This document shows, piece after piece, positions 36,603 to 44,137 of a stretch of DNA of 64,000 nt. The DNA is from Paenibacillus algorifonticola (GTDB lineage: Bacteria > Bacillota > Bacilli > Paenibacillales > Paenibacillaceae). Positions within the stretch are counted from its first letter, which is position 1. Each line of letters begins with the position of its first letter. The notes beneath the pieces were generated by a model. It had not been told where the DNA came from. It searched no databases and saw nothing but the letters and a program-made list of their open reading frames with translations. The stretch covers positions 248,001 to 312,000 of the forward strand of contig NZ_LAQO01000002.1 in assembly GCF_000971975.1 (NCBI RefSeq). The letters are read 5' to 3'. Made by a program: the position numbers and the translations under genes.

Positions 36603-38125
36603 GTGCACCAACCGGAACGAAAGTGCCGCCTACGGTCAAAGGACGGGCAGATCTGGCGTTAAACGACGAGTTTTTGCGCAAGGCCGTTAAATTTACGACG
36701 GAGCGCCTGCGCAACGGCAAGCATGCGGCTACAGCCGAGCATGGCAATTGGGAAGAATGGCGCGAACGCGGACGGCAAATTCGTCTGCATACGATTGCCC
36801 ATCTGGACTATTACTTGAATTTGTTCGCGGACAATGCACGGGCGAATGGCGTTCATGTGCATTTTGCTTCGACGGCGGCTGAGGCGGTGAAAGTATCACT
36901 TGCGATTGCCAAGCAGGTAAAGGCGAAATCGGTCGTAAAGTCCAAGTCGATGGTCACGGAAGAGCTGCATCTCAATCATGCGCTGGAAGGGCTCGGAATC
37001 GAGGCTATCGAAACCGATTTGGGCGAGTATATTATTCAGCTTGCTGGAGAGACGCCTTCGCATATTATTATCCCGGCTATTCACAAAAACCGCTTTCAGA
37101 TCGCTGAGCTGCTGTCGAAGGAAGCGGGCGAGACGCTTGAGGCCGATACGACGATTTTGGCTGGCTTCGTCCGCAAAAAGCTGCGCGAGAAGTTTCTCGA
37201 AGCGGACATCGGCATGACGGGCTGTAATTTTGCGATTGCGGAGACCGGGTCGATGGTCTTGTTTGAAAATGAAGGCAACGCGCGTATGGTGACGACGGTG
37301 CCGAAAACGCAAATTACGCTCATGGGCATGGAACGGATTATTCCTTCTTGGTCTGATCTCGAAGTGATGGCGACGCTGCTGCCGCGATCAGCGACTGGGC
37401 AGAAGCTGACGATGTATATGTCCGGCATTACCGGACCTCGCCGCGATGTGGACGCCGATGGGCCTGATGAAATGCACATTATTATTGTAGATAATGGGCG
37501 CTCGAACCAGCTTGGCGACCCTGAGTTTCAGGAGCTGCTCAATTGCATTCGCTGCGGTGCCTGCCTCAATGCTTGCCCGGTATACCGCCACATCGGCGGT
37601 CATGCCTATGGCGGGACATACAGCGGACCTATTGGCGCAGTGCTCACGCCCGCACTCCAGAAAAATGTCGGCGATTGGGATGATATCGCCAACGCCTCCA
37701 GCCTTTGCGGCGCCTGCTATGAAGCATGCCCGGTCAAAATTCCGCTGCATGAAATGCTCATTTATTTGCGCAGACGCAAGCAAGAGGGCGGGCATCGCGA
37801 TTTGGCGGAAGCGGGCGGCATGAAAGGATTTTCGGCCATTATGGGCAATTCGGGCCGCTTCAAGGGAGTAGTCAAGCTAGGCAAGCTGGGACAGCGGCTC
37901 GTTTCACGCAATGGCGAAATCCGGCTTAAACTGGGGCCGCTGAAGGGCTGGAACAGCTACCGCGTTACGCCAAGCCTGCCGAAGCAGTCTTTCCGCGATA
38001 AATGGGGTACGCTCGAAGAGGAGCTTCGCCATGGTCTGAATGAGCTGAGTCCAGATGCACGCAGCCGGATGGAGCAGCTCGTTCGCAGCAGAGAGCAAGA
38101 TGGAGGAGGGCATGGACATGGCTGA
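36599..38125 (+). CDS. lutB: Lactate oxidation protein LutB (Fe-S oxidoreductase)
   Basis: The 508-residue protein has an LUD domain and a ferredoxin-type region with two 4Fe-4S motifs (CIRCGACLNACP and CGACYEACPV). It is the central electron-transfer subunit of LutABC. Its ATG overlaps the end of lutA by four bases, and its own end overlaps lutC by eight, so the three are tightly coupled. Confidence 0.96.
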   Translation: MSAPTGTKVPPTVKGRADLALNDEFLRKAVKFTTERLRNGKHAATAEHGNWEEWRERGRQIRLHTIAHLDYYLNLFADNARANGVHVHFASTAAEAVKVSLAIAKQVKAKSVVKSKSMVTEELHLNHALEGLGIEAIETDLGEYIIQLAGETPSHIIIPAIHKNRFQIAELLSKEAGETLEADTTILAGFVRKKLREKFLEADIGMTGCNFAIAETGSMVLFENEGNARMVTTVPKTQITLMGMERIIPSWSDLEVMATLLPRSATGQKLTMYMSGITGPRRDVDADGPDEMHIIIVDNGRSNQLGDPEFQELLNCIRCGACLNACPVYRHIGGHAYGGTYSGPIGAVLTPALQKNVGDWDDIANASSLCGACYEACPVKIPLHEMLIYLRRRKQEGGHRDLAEAGGMKGFSAIMGNSGRFKGVVKLGKLGQRLVSRNGEIRLKLGPLKGWNSYRVTPSLPKQSFRDKWGTLEEELRHGLNELSPDARSRMEQLVRSREQDGGGHGHG

Positions 38126-38846
38126 ACAGACGCATGAGCAATGGCTGGAGGAGCTTGCGACGGATTCCCGCCGCAAGCAGGAAGCTTTTATGAATGATAT
38201 CGCACATAAGCTCAAACGTCCGCGCGTGCTAGAAAAGCCGGTGCATCCGTTCCGTGGTGCCCCGGACTTCTGGCAGGAGTATGAATGGACGCTGGAAGAG
38301 CGGACCCAACGCTTCACAGCAAATTTTCATAGTAATGGCGGTCATGTCAGCCATTTGTCCACGATGGACGAAGCGAAGCAATTCATTAAGGAGAAGGCAA
38401 CGGAGCTTGGTGCGCGTTACATCATTAGGCAAAACCAGCCGGAGCTCGCCGAGATGAAGCTGGAAGAAGCACTGCCTAACGTGAGCTTAAGCGTATGGAA
38501 CAGCAATGAAAATGAAAATTGGAAAGCGCGCGCGGCAGAAGCGGATTTTGGTGTTGTTGTAGCTGATTATGCGGCTGCCTATACGTCATCTATTGCGGTT
38601 TTGTCTGGAAAGGACAAGGGGCGTTCAGTCAGCCTGCTTCCAACCGTTCTAATCGTCATTATTCCGCTGGAGCGGCTGAAGACGAAGCTTGGAGAGATTT
38701 TAATTCCTCTGGATGAAGCGGGCCGTGAAAGCTTGCCGGCTGGCATTCATTTTATTTCGGGGCCAAGCCGCTCTTCCGATATTGAAAATGACTTGACGAT
38801 TGGTGTTCATGGTCCCGGCGTCGTTTATGCGCTGCTGGTCGGATAG
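38118..38846 (+). CDS. lutC: Lactate oxidation protein LutC
   Basis: The 242-residue protein shows the LUD domain of LutC/YkgG type (VSLSVWNSNENENWKARAAEADFGVVVADYAAAYTSS and PSRSSDIENDLTIGVHGPG). The start is one of several nearby ATGs; MAEQ at 38118 has GGAGGAGGG upstream, and ATG 38112 is also possible. The lutR-like gene follows 48 bases later. Confidence 0.94.
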   Translation: MAEQTHEQWLEELATDSRRKQEAFMNDIAHKLKRPRVLEKPVHPFRGAPDFWQEYEWTLEERTQRFTANFHSNGGHVSHLSTMDEAKQFIKEKATELGARYIIRQNQPELAEMKLEEALPNVSLSVWNSNENENWKARAAEADFGVVVADYAAAYTSSIAVLSGKDKGRSVSLLPTVLIVIIPLERLKTKLGEILIPLDEAGRESLPAGIHFISGPSRSSDIENDLTIGVHGPGVVYALLVG

Positions 38847-38894
38847 GTTTTCGGTTTGTTTTTCAAGTGAATTTAGGAGAAGGAGGCGGGTGGC

Positions 38895-39602
38895 TTGCAA
38901 GTAACGAAGCTGACAAAGCGGAACCACTACGAGGAAATAACGGCGCAAATTAAACGTATGATCGTAAATGGGGAGCTTAAGGTCGGAGACAAGCTGCCTT
39001 CCACTAAGGAGATGTCCGAGCGATTTGGGGTAGGGCGGTCTACGACCAGAGAAGCGCTCAGTGCGCTTAAAGCGATGGGGCTTATTGACATTCGCCAAGG
39101 TGGCGGCTGCACGGTCATAAGCACGCTGCCCTCGGAGTTTGAGCTGCCCGAGCTGCAATCGCTGCGCATGAATCGCCAAACCTTATTGGAGCTGCTGGAG
39201 GCGCGTCAATCGTTCGAGGTATCGAATGCCGCCATCGCTTCGTCGAAACGGACGGAGGAGGATTTGGCTGTGCTGAAGGAGCTAGTCGTCCAAATGAAGT
39301 CAGCTGCGGGCAATGATCTGGAAGGGGAGCGCACCGACCTGTTATTCCATTTGACGCTTGTTAAAGCGACGCATAATACGATTTTGGTGCAGCTTTTTGA
39401 GACGGTTATGAATCAAGTGGAAACCGCCATTCGCGAAATTCGCAGGGTGGAGCTGTATGCGAATCGCTCGGTTGCGGAGCAGCTCTATGAGGAGCATTTG
39501 GCGATTTTTAAAGCGGTTGAAGCGCAGGACGCCGAAGCGGCTTCGCTGTCGATGCGGCAGCATCTGCATCACGTCGAAAGCATTTTAATGAAATATGTTT
39601 GA
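38895..39602 (+). CDS. lutR: FadR-subfamily GntR regulator, probably LutR
   Basis: The 235-residue protein has a GntR winged helix (LPSTKEMSERFGVGRSTTREALSALKAMG) and an FCD effector domain with an all-helical fold and conserved His residues (HLTLVKATHN, HLAIF, RQHLHHVE). It begins with TTG after GAAGGAGG. Position directly after lutC, and an operator-like TTGTCTGACAA before lutA, make it the likely lactate-responsive repressor. Confidence 0.88.
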   Translation: MQVTKLTKRNHYEEITAQIKRMIVNGELKVGDKLPSTKEMSERFGVGRSTTREALSALKAMGLIDIRQGGGCTVISTLPSEFELPELQSLRMNRQTLLELLEARQSFEVSNAAIASSKRTEEDLAVLKELVVQMKSAAGNDLEGERTDLLFHLTLVKATHNTILVQLFETVMNQVETAIREIRRVELYANRSVAEQLYEEHLAIFKAVEAQDAEAASLSMRQHLHHVESILMKYV

Positions 39603-39609
39603 TCAGCAG

Positions 39610-39652
39610 CGGCAGTTCTGACGGGTATTAACGTCCAGAGCTGCCGTTTTTT
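39610..39652 (+). terminator. Terminator of lutR
   Basis: CGGCAGTTCTGACG pairs with CGTCCAGAGCTGCCG (G-U pair and a bulge), followed by six T. Confidence 0.8.
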
Positions 39653-39684
39653 GCTGCTTTGCTGTTAAATGACTGCTTTGCTAT

Positions 39685-40155
39685 TTAAAGATGCTTTTCC
39701 ATATGCACACACGCCACATGCTCCCCAGATGGCCTGAATCTTAATGAGATATCGAAAGGCTTATAGCCTAGCTTTTTGTAAAAAAGCAGTCCTCTCGTAT
39801 TGGTGTTATGGCATAAAAGGTTCAGCTTCGTTACGTTTAATTTTTCCTTGGCGATCATTTCCATCGTTCCGATCAAAAAGCTCGCCGCTCCTTTGCCCCG
39901 ATAATCAGGGGAGACAATGACATTGCCCAGCCAGCAGTCTTTGTTGTCATCCTTATAGAAGTTGGCGTAGCAGGCGACGGTCGCCCCATGCATAATGACC
40001 GTCGGCTCCAGCCGGTTAGGAAGATTTTTCAATATTTGCTCAGGCGTTAAAGGGTAGATTGCCGACGGAAACATATAAAATAATTCATCTTCGTTTTGTG
40101 GGAAAGTAGCGATCATCGGCAGATCGCTCGTTTGCAATGATTGGTATGTGTACAT
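39685..40155 (-). CDS. GNAT-family N-acetyltransferase
   Basis: The 156-residue protein has the GNAT acetyl-CoA motif (VIVSPDYRGKGAASFLIGTMEMIAKEKL) and the B motif NTNTRGLLFYKKLGYKPFD. The substrate is unknown. The ATG at 40155 follows GGGGGGA; the open frame begins seven codons earlier. It converges with lutR. Confidence 0.88.
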   Translation of the reverse strand: MYTYQSLQTSDLPMIATFPQNEDELFYMFPSAIYPLTPEQILKNLPNRLEPTVIMHGATVACYANFYKDDNKDCWLGNVIVSPDYRGKGAASFLIGTMEMIAKEKLNVTKLNLLCHNTNTRGLLFYKKLGYKPFDISLRFRPSGEHVACVHMEKHL

Positions 40156-40183
40156 AGATAAATCCCCCCATTTCAAAAAAATC

Positions 40184-40419
40184 TATATAAGTTGAAAGAT
40201 TGATTAGCGTGAGGGCGATGGTCGCCGCTGCGTGAAAAGGTGGACTTCCGGCCGCTGTTGTTTTCAGATTTCTAGATTTACTCCTCGTTAAGGTTGAAGC
40301 CGAAAACAACAGTCCATGCTTTCGAAACGGCTTTCCTACGGAAAGCTGTGGCTCTCTCCAGTTCCAACCTTTCTCTTTCGTTTCTCCCCCCCATCGCTTT
40401 CTTTCGTTCAACTTATATA
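40184..40419. mobile_element. MITE-like palindromic element, copy B
   Basis: A 236-base block is bounded by perfect 13-base terminal inverted repeats TATATAAGTTGAA (40184) and its complement (40407). Further arms pair inside: GCGATGG / CCATCGC, AAAAGGTGGA / TTCCAACCTTT, and perfect 11-base CTGTTGTTTTC (40255) / GAAAACAACAG (40302). No gene is encoded. The left arm resembles copy A at 7453. No obvious target-site duplication is seen. The remaining 165 bases to the next gene form its upstream region. Confidence 0.6.
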
Positions 40420-40585
40420 TTTGTTACATATGCCTCAATTATTATGTATTCCCTTTAAAAAGGCTAGATTAAATTACAATACAAAACCGATTTTTCGCAA
40501 ATCACGGAATGAAATTAAAAAGTTGGGAATAGTAAGGCTTGTGGCAAAACAAAATCAAAATTTAAAGAAGGACGGTGTCTACTCC

Positions 40586-41554
40586 ATGAAATGGGACTGG
40601 AGCATTTCCTCCCGCAGGAAATTGGGAAAAACGATTGGGGCATTACTTTTGGCCGTTGCTTTGATGATGAGCATGCCGAGCACAAGCATGGCTTTTGGAA
40701 AAGGGGATCATGGGCCGGATGTTTATGTCATTCAGGGGATGCTGAAATCAATGGGAAGCTATGCTGGCCCGATCAACGGAAAATTCGACAATATGACGGT
40801 AAAGGGAGTTAAGTATTTTCAGAAAATGCATGGGCTTCCGGTTACCGGTGCAGTCGACAGCCGGACTTTCCAGTCCATTACTTATGCTTACGGCCAAGTA
40901 AAGTTTCCTTCGGGAGCAAAGGCGAAAAGTGGAGCGAAAGGCAACTACCGCATCAAAGGTGAAGGCGGGGGCCAAGGGATCGGCGGCGGAGCCGGTCAAG
41001 GCGGAGGCCAAGGGATCGGTGGAGGAGCCGGTCAAGGTGGAGGCCAAGGAATCGGTGGAGGAGCCGGTCAAGGTGGAGGCCAAGGAATCGGCGGCGGAGC
41101 CGGTCAAGGCGGAGGCCAAGGAATCGGTGGAGGAGCCGGTCAAGGCGGAGGCCAAGGAATCGGCGGAGGAGCTGGTCAAGGCGGAGGCCAAGGAATCGGT
41201 GGAGGAGCCGGTCAAGGCGGAGGCCAAGGGATTGGCGGCGGAGCCGGTCAAGGCGGAGGCCAAGGGATTGGCGGCGGAACCGGTCAAGGCGGAGGCCAAG
41301 GAATCGGTGGAGGAGCCGGTCAAGGCGGAGGCCAAGGGATTGGTGGAGGAGCCGGTCAAGGCGGAGGCCAAGGGATTGGCGGCGGAGCCGGTCAAGGTGG
41401 AGGACAAGCACCTAGTACAAAGCCTGCTCCAATTGTAACGCCAGCGCCAACTACAATTCCAGCACCAAGTACAAGCCAAGCACCAACTGCATTGCCGGCG
41501 CCGACTTCAACACCAGCGCCAACTGTAGCACCAACACCAAAATCATATTACTAA
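40586..41554 (+). CDS. Secreted peptidoglycan-binding protein with Gly-rich tandem repeats
   Basis: The 322-residue protein has a signal peptide (residues about 1-36, ending SMAFG), one PG_binding_1 domain (about 38-105; GPDVYVIQGMLKSMG, YFQKMHGLPVTGAVDSRTF), a short basic linker, then twelve near-identical 12-residue repeats GGGQGIGGGAGQ (about 127-270), and a Pro/Thr/Ala-rich tail (PAPTTIPAPSTSQAP). No catalytic domain or LPXTG motif exists. It should bind cell wall or cortex with a flexible, glue-like extension outward. The ATG at 40586 follows AAGGACGGTG; the open frame begins 90 codons earlier across the palindromic element. Transcribed towards a shared terminator. Confidence 0.88.
   Translation: MKWDWSISSRRKLGKTIGALLLAVALMMSMPSTSMAFGKGDHGPDVYVIQGMLKSMGSYAGPINGKFDNMTVKGVKYFQKMHGLPVTGAVDSRTFQSITYAYGQVKFPSGAKAKSGAKGNYRIKGEGGGQGIGGGAGQGGGQGIGGGAGQGGGQGIGGGAGQGGGQGIGGGAGQGGGQGIGGGAGQGGGQGIGGGAGQGGGQGIGGGAGQGGGQGIGGGAGQGGGQGIGGGTGQGGGQGIGGGAGQGGGQGIGGGAGQGGGQGIGGGAGQGGGQAPSTKPAPIVTPAPTTIPAPSTSQAPTALPAPTSTPAPTVAPTPKSYY
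40964..41395 (+). repeat. Twelve tandem 36-bp units inside the PG-binding gene
   Basis: Unit GGxGGxGGxCAAGG(A/G)AT(C/T)GG... repeats twelve times with only third-position changes plus one Ala-to-Thr change in unit 9. The near identity suggests recent expansion and length variation between strains. Since no unit carries a stop in other frames, long shadow frames occur on both strands; they are not genes. Confidence 0.95.
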
Positions 41555-41589
41555 ATGAAGTGAAAAGAGCGAATCATTCCGTTAATATA

Positions 41590-41632
41590 AAAAAACGAGC
41601 CATAGATGGGATTCTATAGGCTCGTTTTTTAT
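41590..41632. terminator. Bidirectional terminator between the repeat protein and the J-domain protein
   Basis: AAAAAACGAGCC pairs with GGCTCGTTTTTT around an inner ATAGAT/ATTCTAT hairpin. Confidence 0.92.
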
Positions 41633-41668
41633 ATGGTTACTTTTCAAAAGCTGAATAAGGAGTGGCAA

Positions 41669-42574
41669 CTATTTCGCTTGCAAAAACTTGTCGATAAATT
41701 GAATCGCTTTATCTGTGTTCTCGCTATTCACACGGACGCCAACGATATAGTTTTTCGGCGTAAGCACGGAAAGGTTTTTCACCAGCGGGCTGCTGCTGAT
41801 ATCGATGCCGTATACATGCTCGTCTGGTTCATCCTTCGTCGTTTTTTTGACCAGCTCGCTCTCAGTAACCGAGGATTTCAGCTCGCCGCTCACGGCATCA
41901 TCAAGGTTTCGAAGGATGCCCTGCGGGCTAATCCAGTCGAAGCTGGCCGTATCGAGAATATAGATATCCGGCTTTTCCGTTGCCAGGACGACCATCGCTT
42001 TTTGCTGGGAAGCCATATCGACCGCATCTTTAGCATCAAGCGGCACATAGGTCAAGTTAACTTTAAACCGTTTCCATTCTGGGAACTTGTCCAGCAGCGA
42101 TTGCTCGAGTACAGCCATGTCCTGCTTATTGTCCTCTGTAAAAAACTCGCCAAAATACATGACCGACAAATCCACCGGCGGCAGGCTGGCAAGATAGCGC
42201 TGCTCCTCGCGATGATCCATATAAGCGATAACGCCATAGATGATAAGAGCAATCGCCACAATTCCGCCGAAAACATGGTATTTATAGTAGCGCCAGAAAT
42301 GGTCGGTTTTCTCTGCGGCAGACGCCATATTTTTAAACTTTCCATACTCCTTCTCATTGAACGCTTGCTTGAACTTCTGGTCTTCCGCTTCAAGTATCCG
42401 TTTATAGGCGGCGGTCACTTGGCTGAATTCATCTGCCGTTGTCTCCCCATTGCCTGTGGTCTGCGTCCGGGAGCGGGATTGGCGAAGCAAGAGGGTATAG
42501 CGCTTCTCGACCTCTTCTTTTGAAGCGTTTTCGGGAAGGCCCAGCTTCGCGTAGGCTTGTTTTACATCTTCCAT
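41669..42574 (-). CDS. Membrane protein with degenerate J domain
   Basis: The 301-residue protein starts with a J-domain-like helical region (MEDVKQAYAKLGLPENASKEEVEKRYTLLLRQ.. through about 65), has one membrane helix (about 100-120, GGIVAIALIIYGVIAY) and a C-terminal soluble domain of about 180 residues that looks like a substrate-binding-protein segment (PDIYILDTASFDWISPQGILRNLDD). The HPD motif needed to stimulate DnaK is absent; the loop reads SRSRTQTTGNGE. The C-terminal domain should face outside. Function is unknown. Confidence 0.8.
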   Translation of the reverse strand: MEDVKQAYAKLGLPENASKEEVEKRYTLLLRQSRSRTQTTGNGETTADEFSQVTAAYKRILEAEDQKFKQAFNEKEYGKFKNMASAAEKTDHFWRYYKYHVFGGIVAIALIIYGVIAYMDHREEQRYLASLPPVDLSVMYFGEFFTEDNKQDMAVLEQSLLDKFPEWKRFKVNLTYVPLDAKDAVDMASQQKAMVVLATEKPDIYILDTASFDWISPQGILRNLDDAVSGELKSSVTESELVKKTTKDEPDEHVYGIDISSSPLVKNLSVLTPKNYIVGVRVNSENTDKAIQFIDKFLQAK

Positions 42575-42624
42575 GGGGTCACCTCGACTATTATTTAAAA
42601 ATATCAGTATAAATCCTACCCTCT

Positions 42625-42654
42625 AGTATACGGATTTAAGCAGACAAATGCCAA
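42625..42654 (-). promoter_or_regulatory. SigA-type promoter of the J-domain gene
   Basis: On the minus strand TTGGCA and TATACT are separated by 18 bases, about 55 bases before the start. The rest of the 339-base divergent region to coaBC has a TATGAT box (42742), a small hairpin GCTAG/CTAGC (42756-42773) and nothing else recognised. Confidence 0.5.
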
Positions 42655-42913
42655 TTTTCGCGGTTGTCAGCAGATGGGAGCGCGAATGCTGGGCGAGAAG
42701 GAGCCGGCATCGAACAGACTGCGGATTCAGTGATCATATGGTATGATAGGAAAAAGCTAGCTTCAAAACTAGCGACTTGGGTGCGGCAAAGCGCCGTCAA
42801 ACTTGAAGAAAACGAGCTGCTGCCTTGCGTTGGAAGCTAATATACAAGGAATGGGCTTGCACAAATTAGTCAATACCATAGATTAAGAGCATTGTTGTAA
42901 TGGGGGATGGGCC

Positions 42914-44137
42914 ATGCTTACAAATAAAACAATTATATTAGGAATCACAGGCGGGATTGCAGCCTATAAAGCAGCTACGCTTTGCAGCCGGCTGGTGCAA
43001 GCAGGTGCTAAGGTGCACGTCATTATGACTGAATCCGCAGCTCGTTTCATTACGCCGCTGACGCTCCAGACGCTTTCGCGCAATCCGGTGCATATCGATA
43101 CCTTTGACGAGAGGGATCCCGCGGTCGTGTCGCATATTCATTTGGCCGATCATGCCGATCTCATCGTTGTTGCTCCAGCCACTGCAAATGCCATTGGCAA
43201 AATGGCAAATGGGCTTGCCGATGATATGCTCAGCACAACGCTGCTTGCGGCAACGAGCCCGGTGCTTGTCGCTCCAGCCATGAATGTGCATATGTATGAG
43301 CATCCGGCAGTGGCGCAAAATTTACAGACACTGGTGGATCGGGGTGTCATGTTCGTGGACCCGGGCGAGGGACAGCTTGCCTGTGGTTATGTGGCGAAAG
43401 GAAGGCTTGCCGAGCCGGAGGAAATCGTACATGCGATTGAGGAGTGGTTCAGCCGGAGCCGCAAGCTTGCAGGCAAGCATGTGCTTGTTACTGCTGGAGG
43501 TACGATGGAGCGGCTTGATCCCGTGCGATATTTGACCAATGATTCCTCGGGCAAAATGGGCTTTGCCATCGCGGAGGCTGCGCTGCTGATGGGCGCAGAG
43601 GTCACAGTAGTCGCGGGGCGAACAACTGTAGAGCCGCCTGCAGGCGTGAAGCTGGTTCAGATTGAATCCGCCCAGCAAATGCTGGAGGCCGTCACCGCGC
43701 ATTTTGAAACGGCCGATATCGTCGTCAAAGCGGCGGCCGTTGCCGATTACCGCCCAGCGCGGCAGCAGGAGCAGAAGCTGAAAAAGACGGGAGAGACGCT
43801 GACGCTTGAGCTAGAGCGGACTACGGATATTTTGCAGCTGCTTGGCGAGCGCAAGACGCATCAGCTGCTCGTTGGCTTCGCCGCGGAAACTCAGCAGATC
43901 GCGCATTATGCGATGGATAAGCTGACGCGCAAAAACTGCGATCTCATCGTAGCCAATGATGTGAGCGCGGAAGGGGCAGGCTTCAATGGCGATACGAACA
44001 TTGTGCAGCTGTATGGGAAGGAAGGCTTGATCCAGGAGCTTCCGTTATTGTCCAAGCGCGAAACGGCAAGTCGCATTTTGGAAGTCGCGGTGCAGCGGCT
44101 GCCGCATCTCCCGCAGAGCAGGAGCTTTGGCGAATGA
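42914..44137 (+). CDS. coaBC: Bifunctional phosphopantothenoylcysteine decarboxylase / phosphopantothenate-cysteine ligase
   Basis: The 407-residue fusion makes 4'-phosphopantetheine for coenzyme A. The N-terminal CoaC flavoprotein (about 1-180) shows ITGGIAAYKA, APATANAIGKMANG and the APAMNVHMYEHP active-site loop. The CoaB part (about 185-400) shows VTAGGTMERLDPVRYL and KAAAVADYRP. The start has GGGGGAT. It begins the second part of the conserved ylo block, and its stop overlaps the priA start by four bases. Confidence 0.97.
   Translation: MLTNKTIILGITGGIAAYKAATLCSRLVQAGAKVHVIMTESAARFITPLTLQTLSRNPVHIDTFDERDPAVVSHIHLADHADLIVVAPATANAIGKMANGLADDMLSTTLLAATSPVLVAPAMNVHMYEHPAVAQNLQTLVDRGVMFVDPGEGQLACGYVAKGRLAEPEEIVHAIEEWFSRSRKLAGKHVLVTAGGTMERLDPVRYLTNDSSGKMGFAIAEAALLMGAEVTVVAGRTTVEPPAGVKLVQIESAQQMLEAVTAHFETADIVVKAAAVADYRPARQQEQKLKKTGETLTLELERTTDILQLLGERKTHQLLVGFAAETQQIAHYAMDKLTRKNCDLIVANDVSAEGAGFNGDTNIVQLYGKEGLIQELPLLSKRETASRILEVAVQRLPHLPQSRSFGE

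Noticed and set aside
40748..41479. Long antisense and alternate-frame open frames over the repeat region
   Set aside because: They come from the 36-bp repeat having no stop codon in several frames. They lack ribosome binding sites, and the sense frame has signal peptide and domain.
41606..42523. 305-codon open frame opposite the J-domain gene
   Set aside because: It starts in the terminator, has no ribosome binding site, and the reverse-strand protein has a plausible membrane and J-like layout.
42575..42913. Riboswitch or T-box before coaBC
   Set aside because: A small hairpin occurs but none of the conserved T-box or known riboswitch cores is seen.
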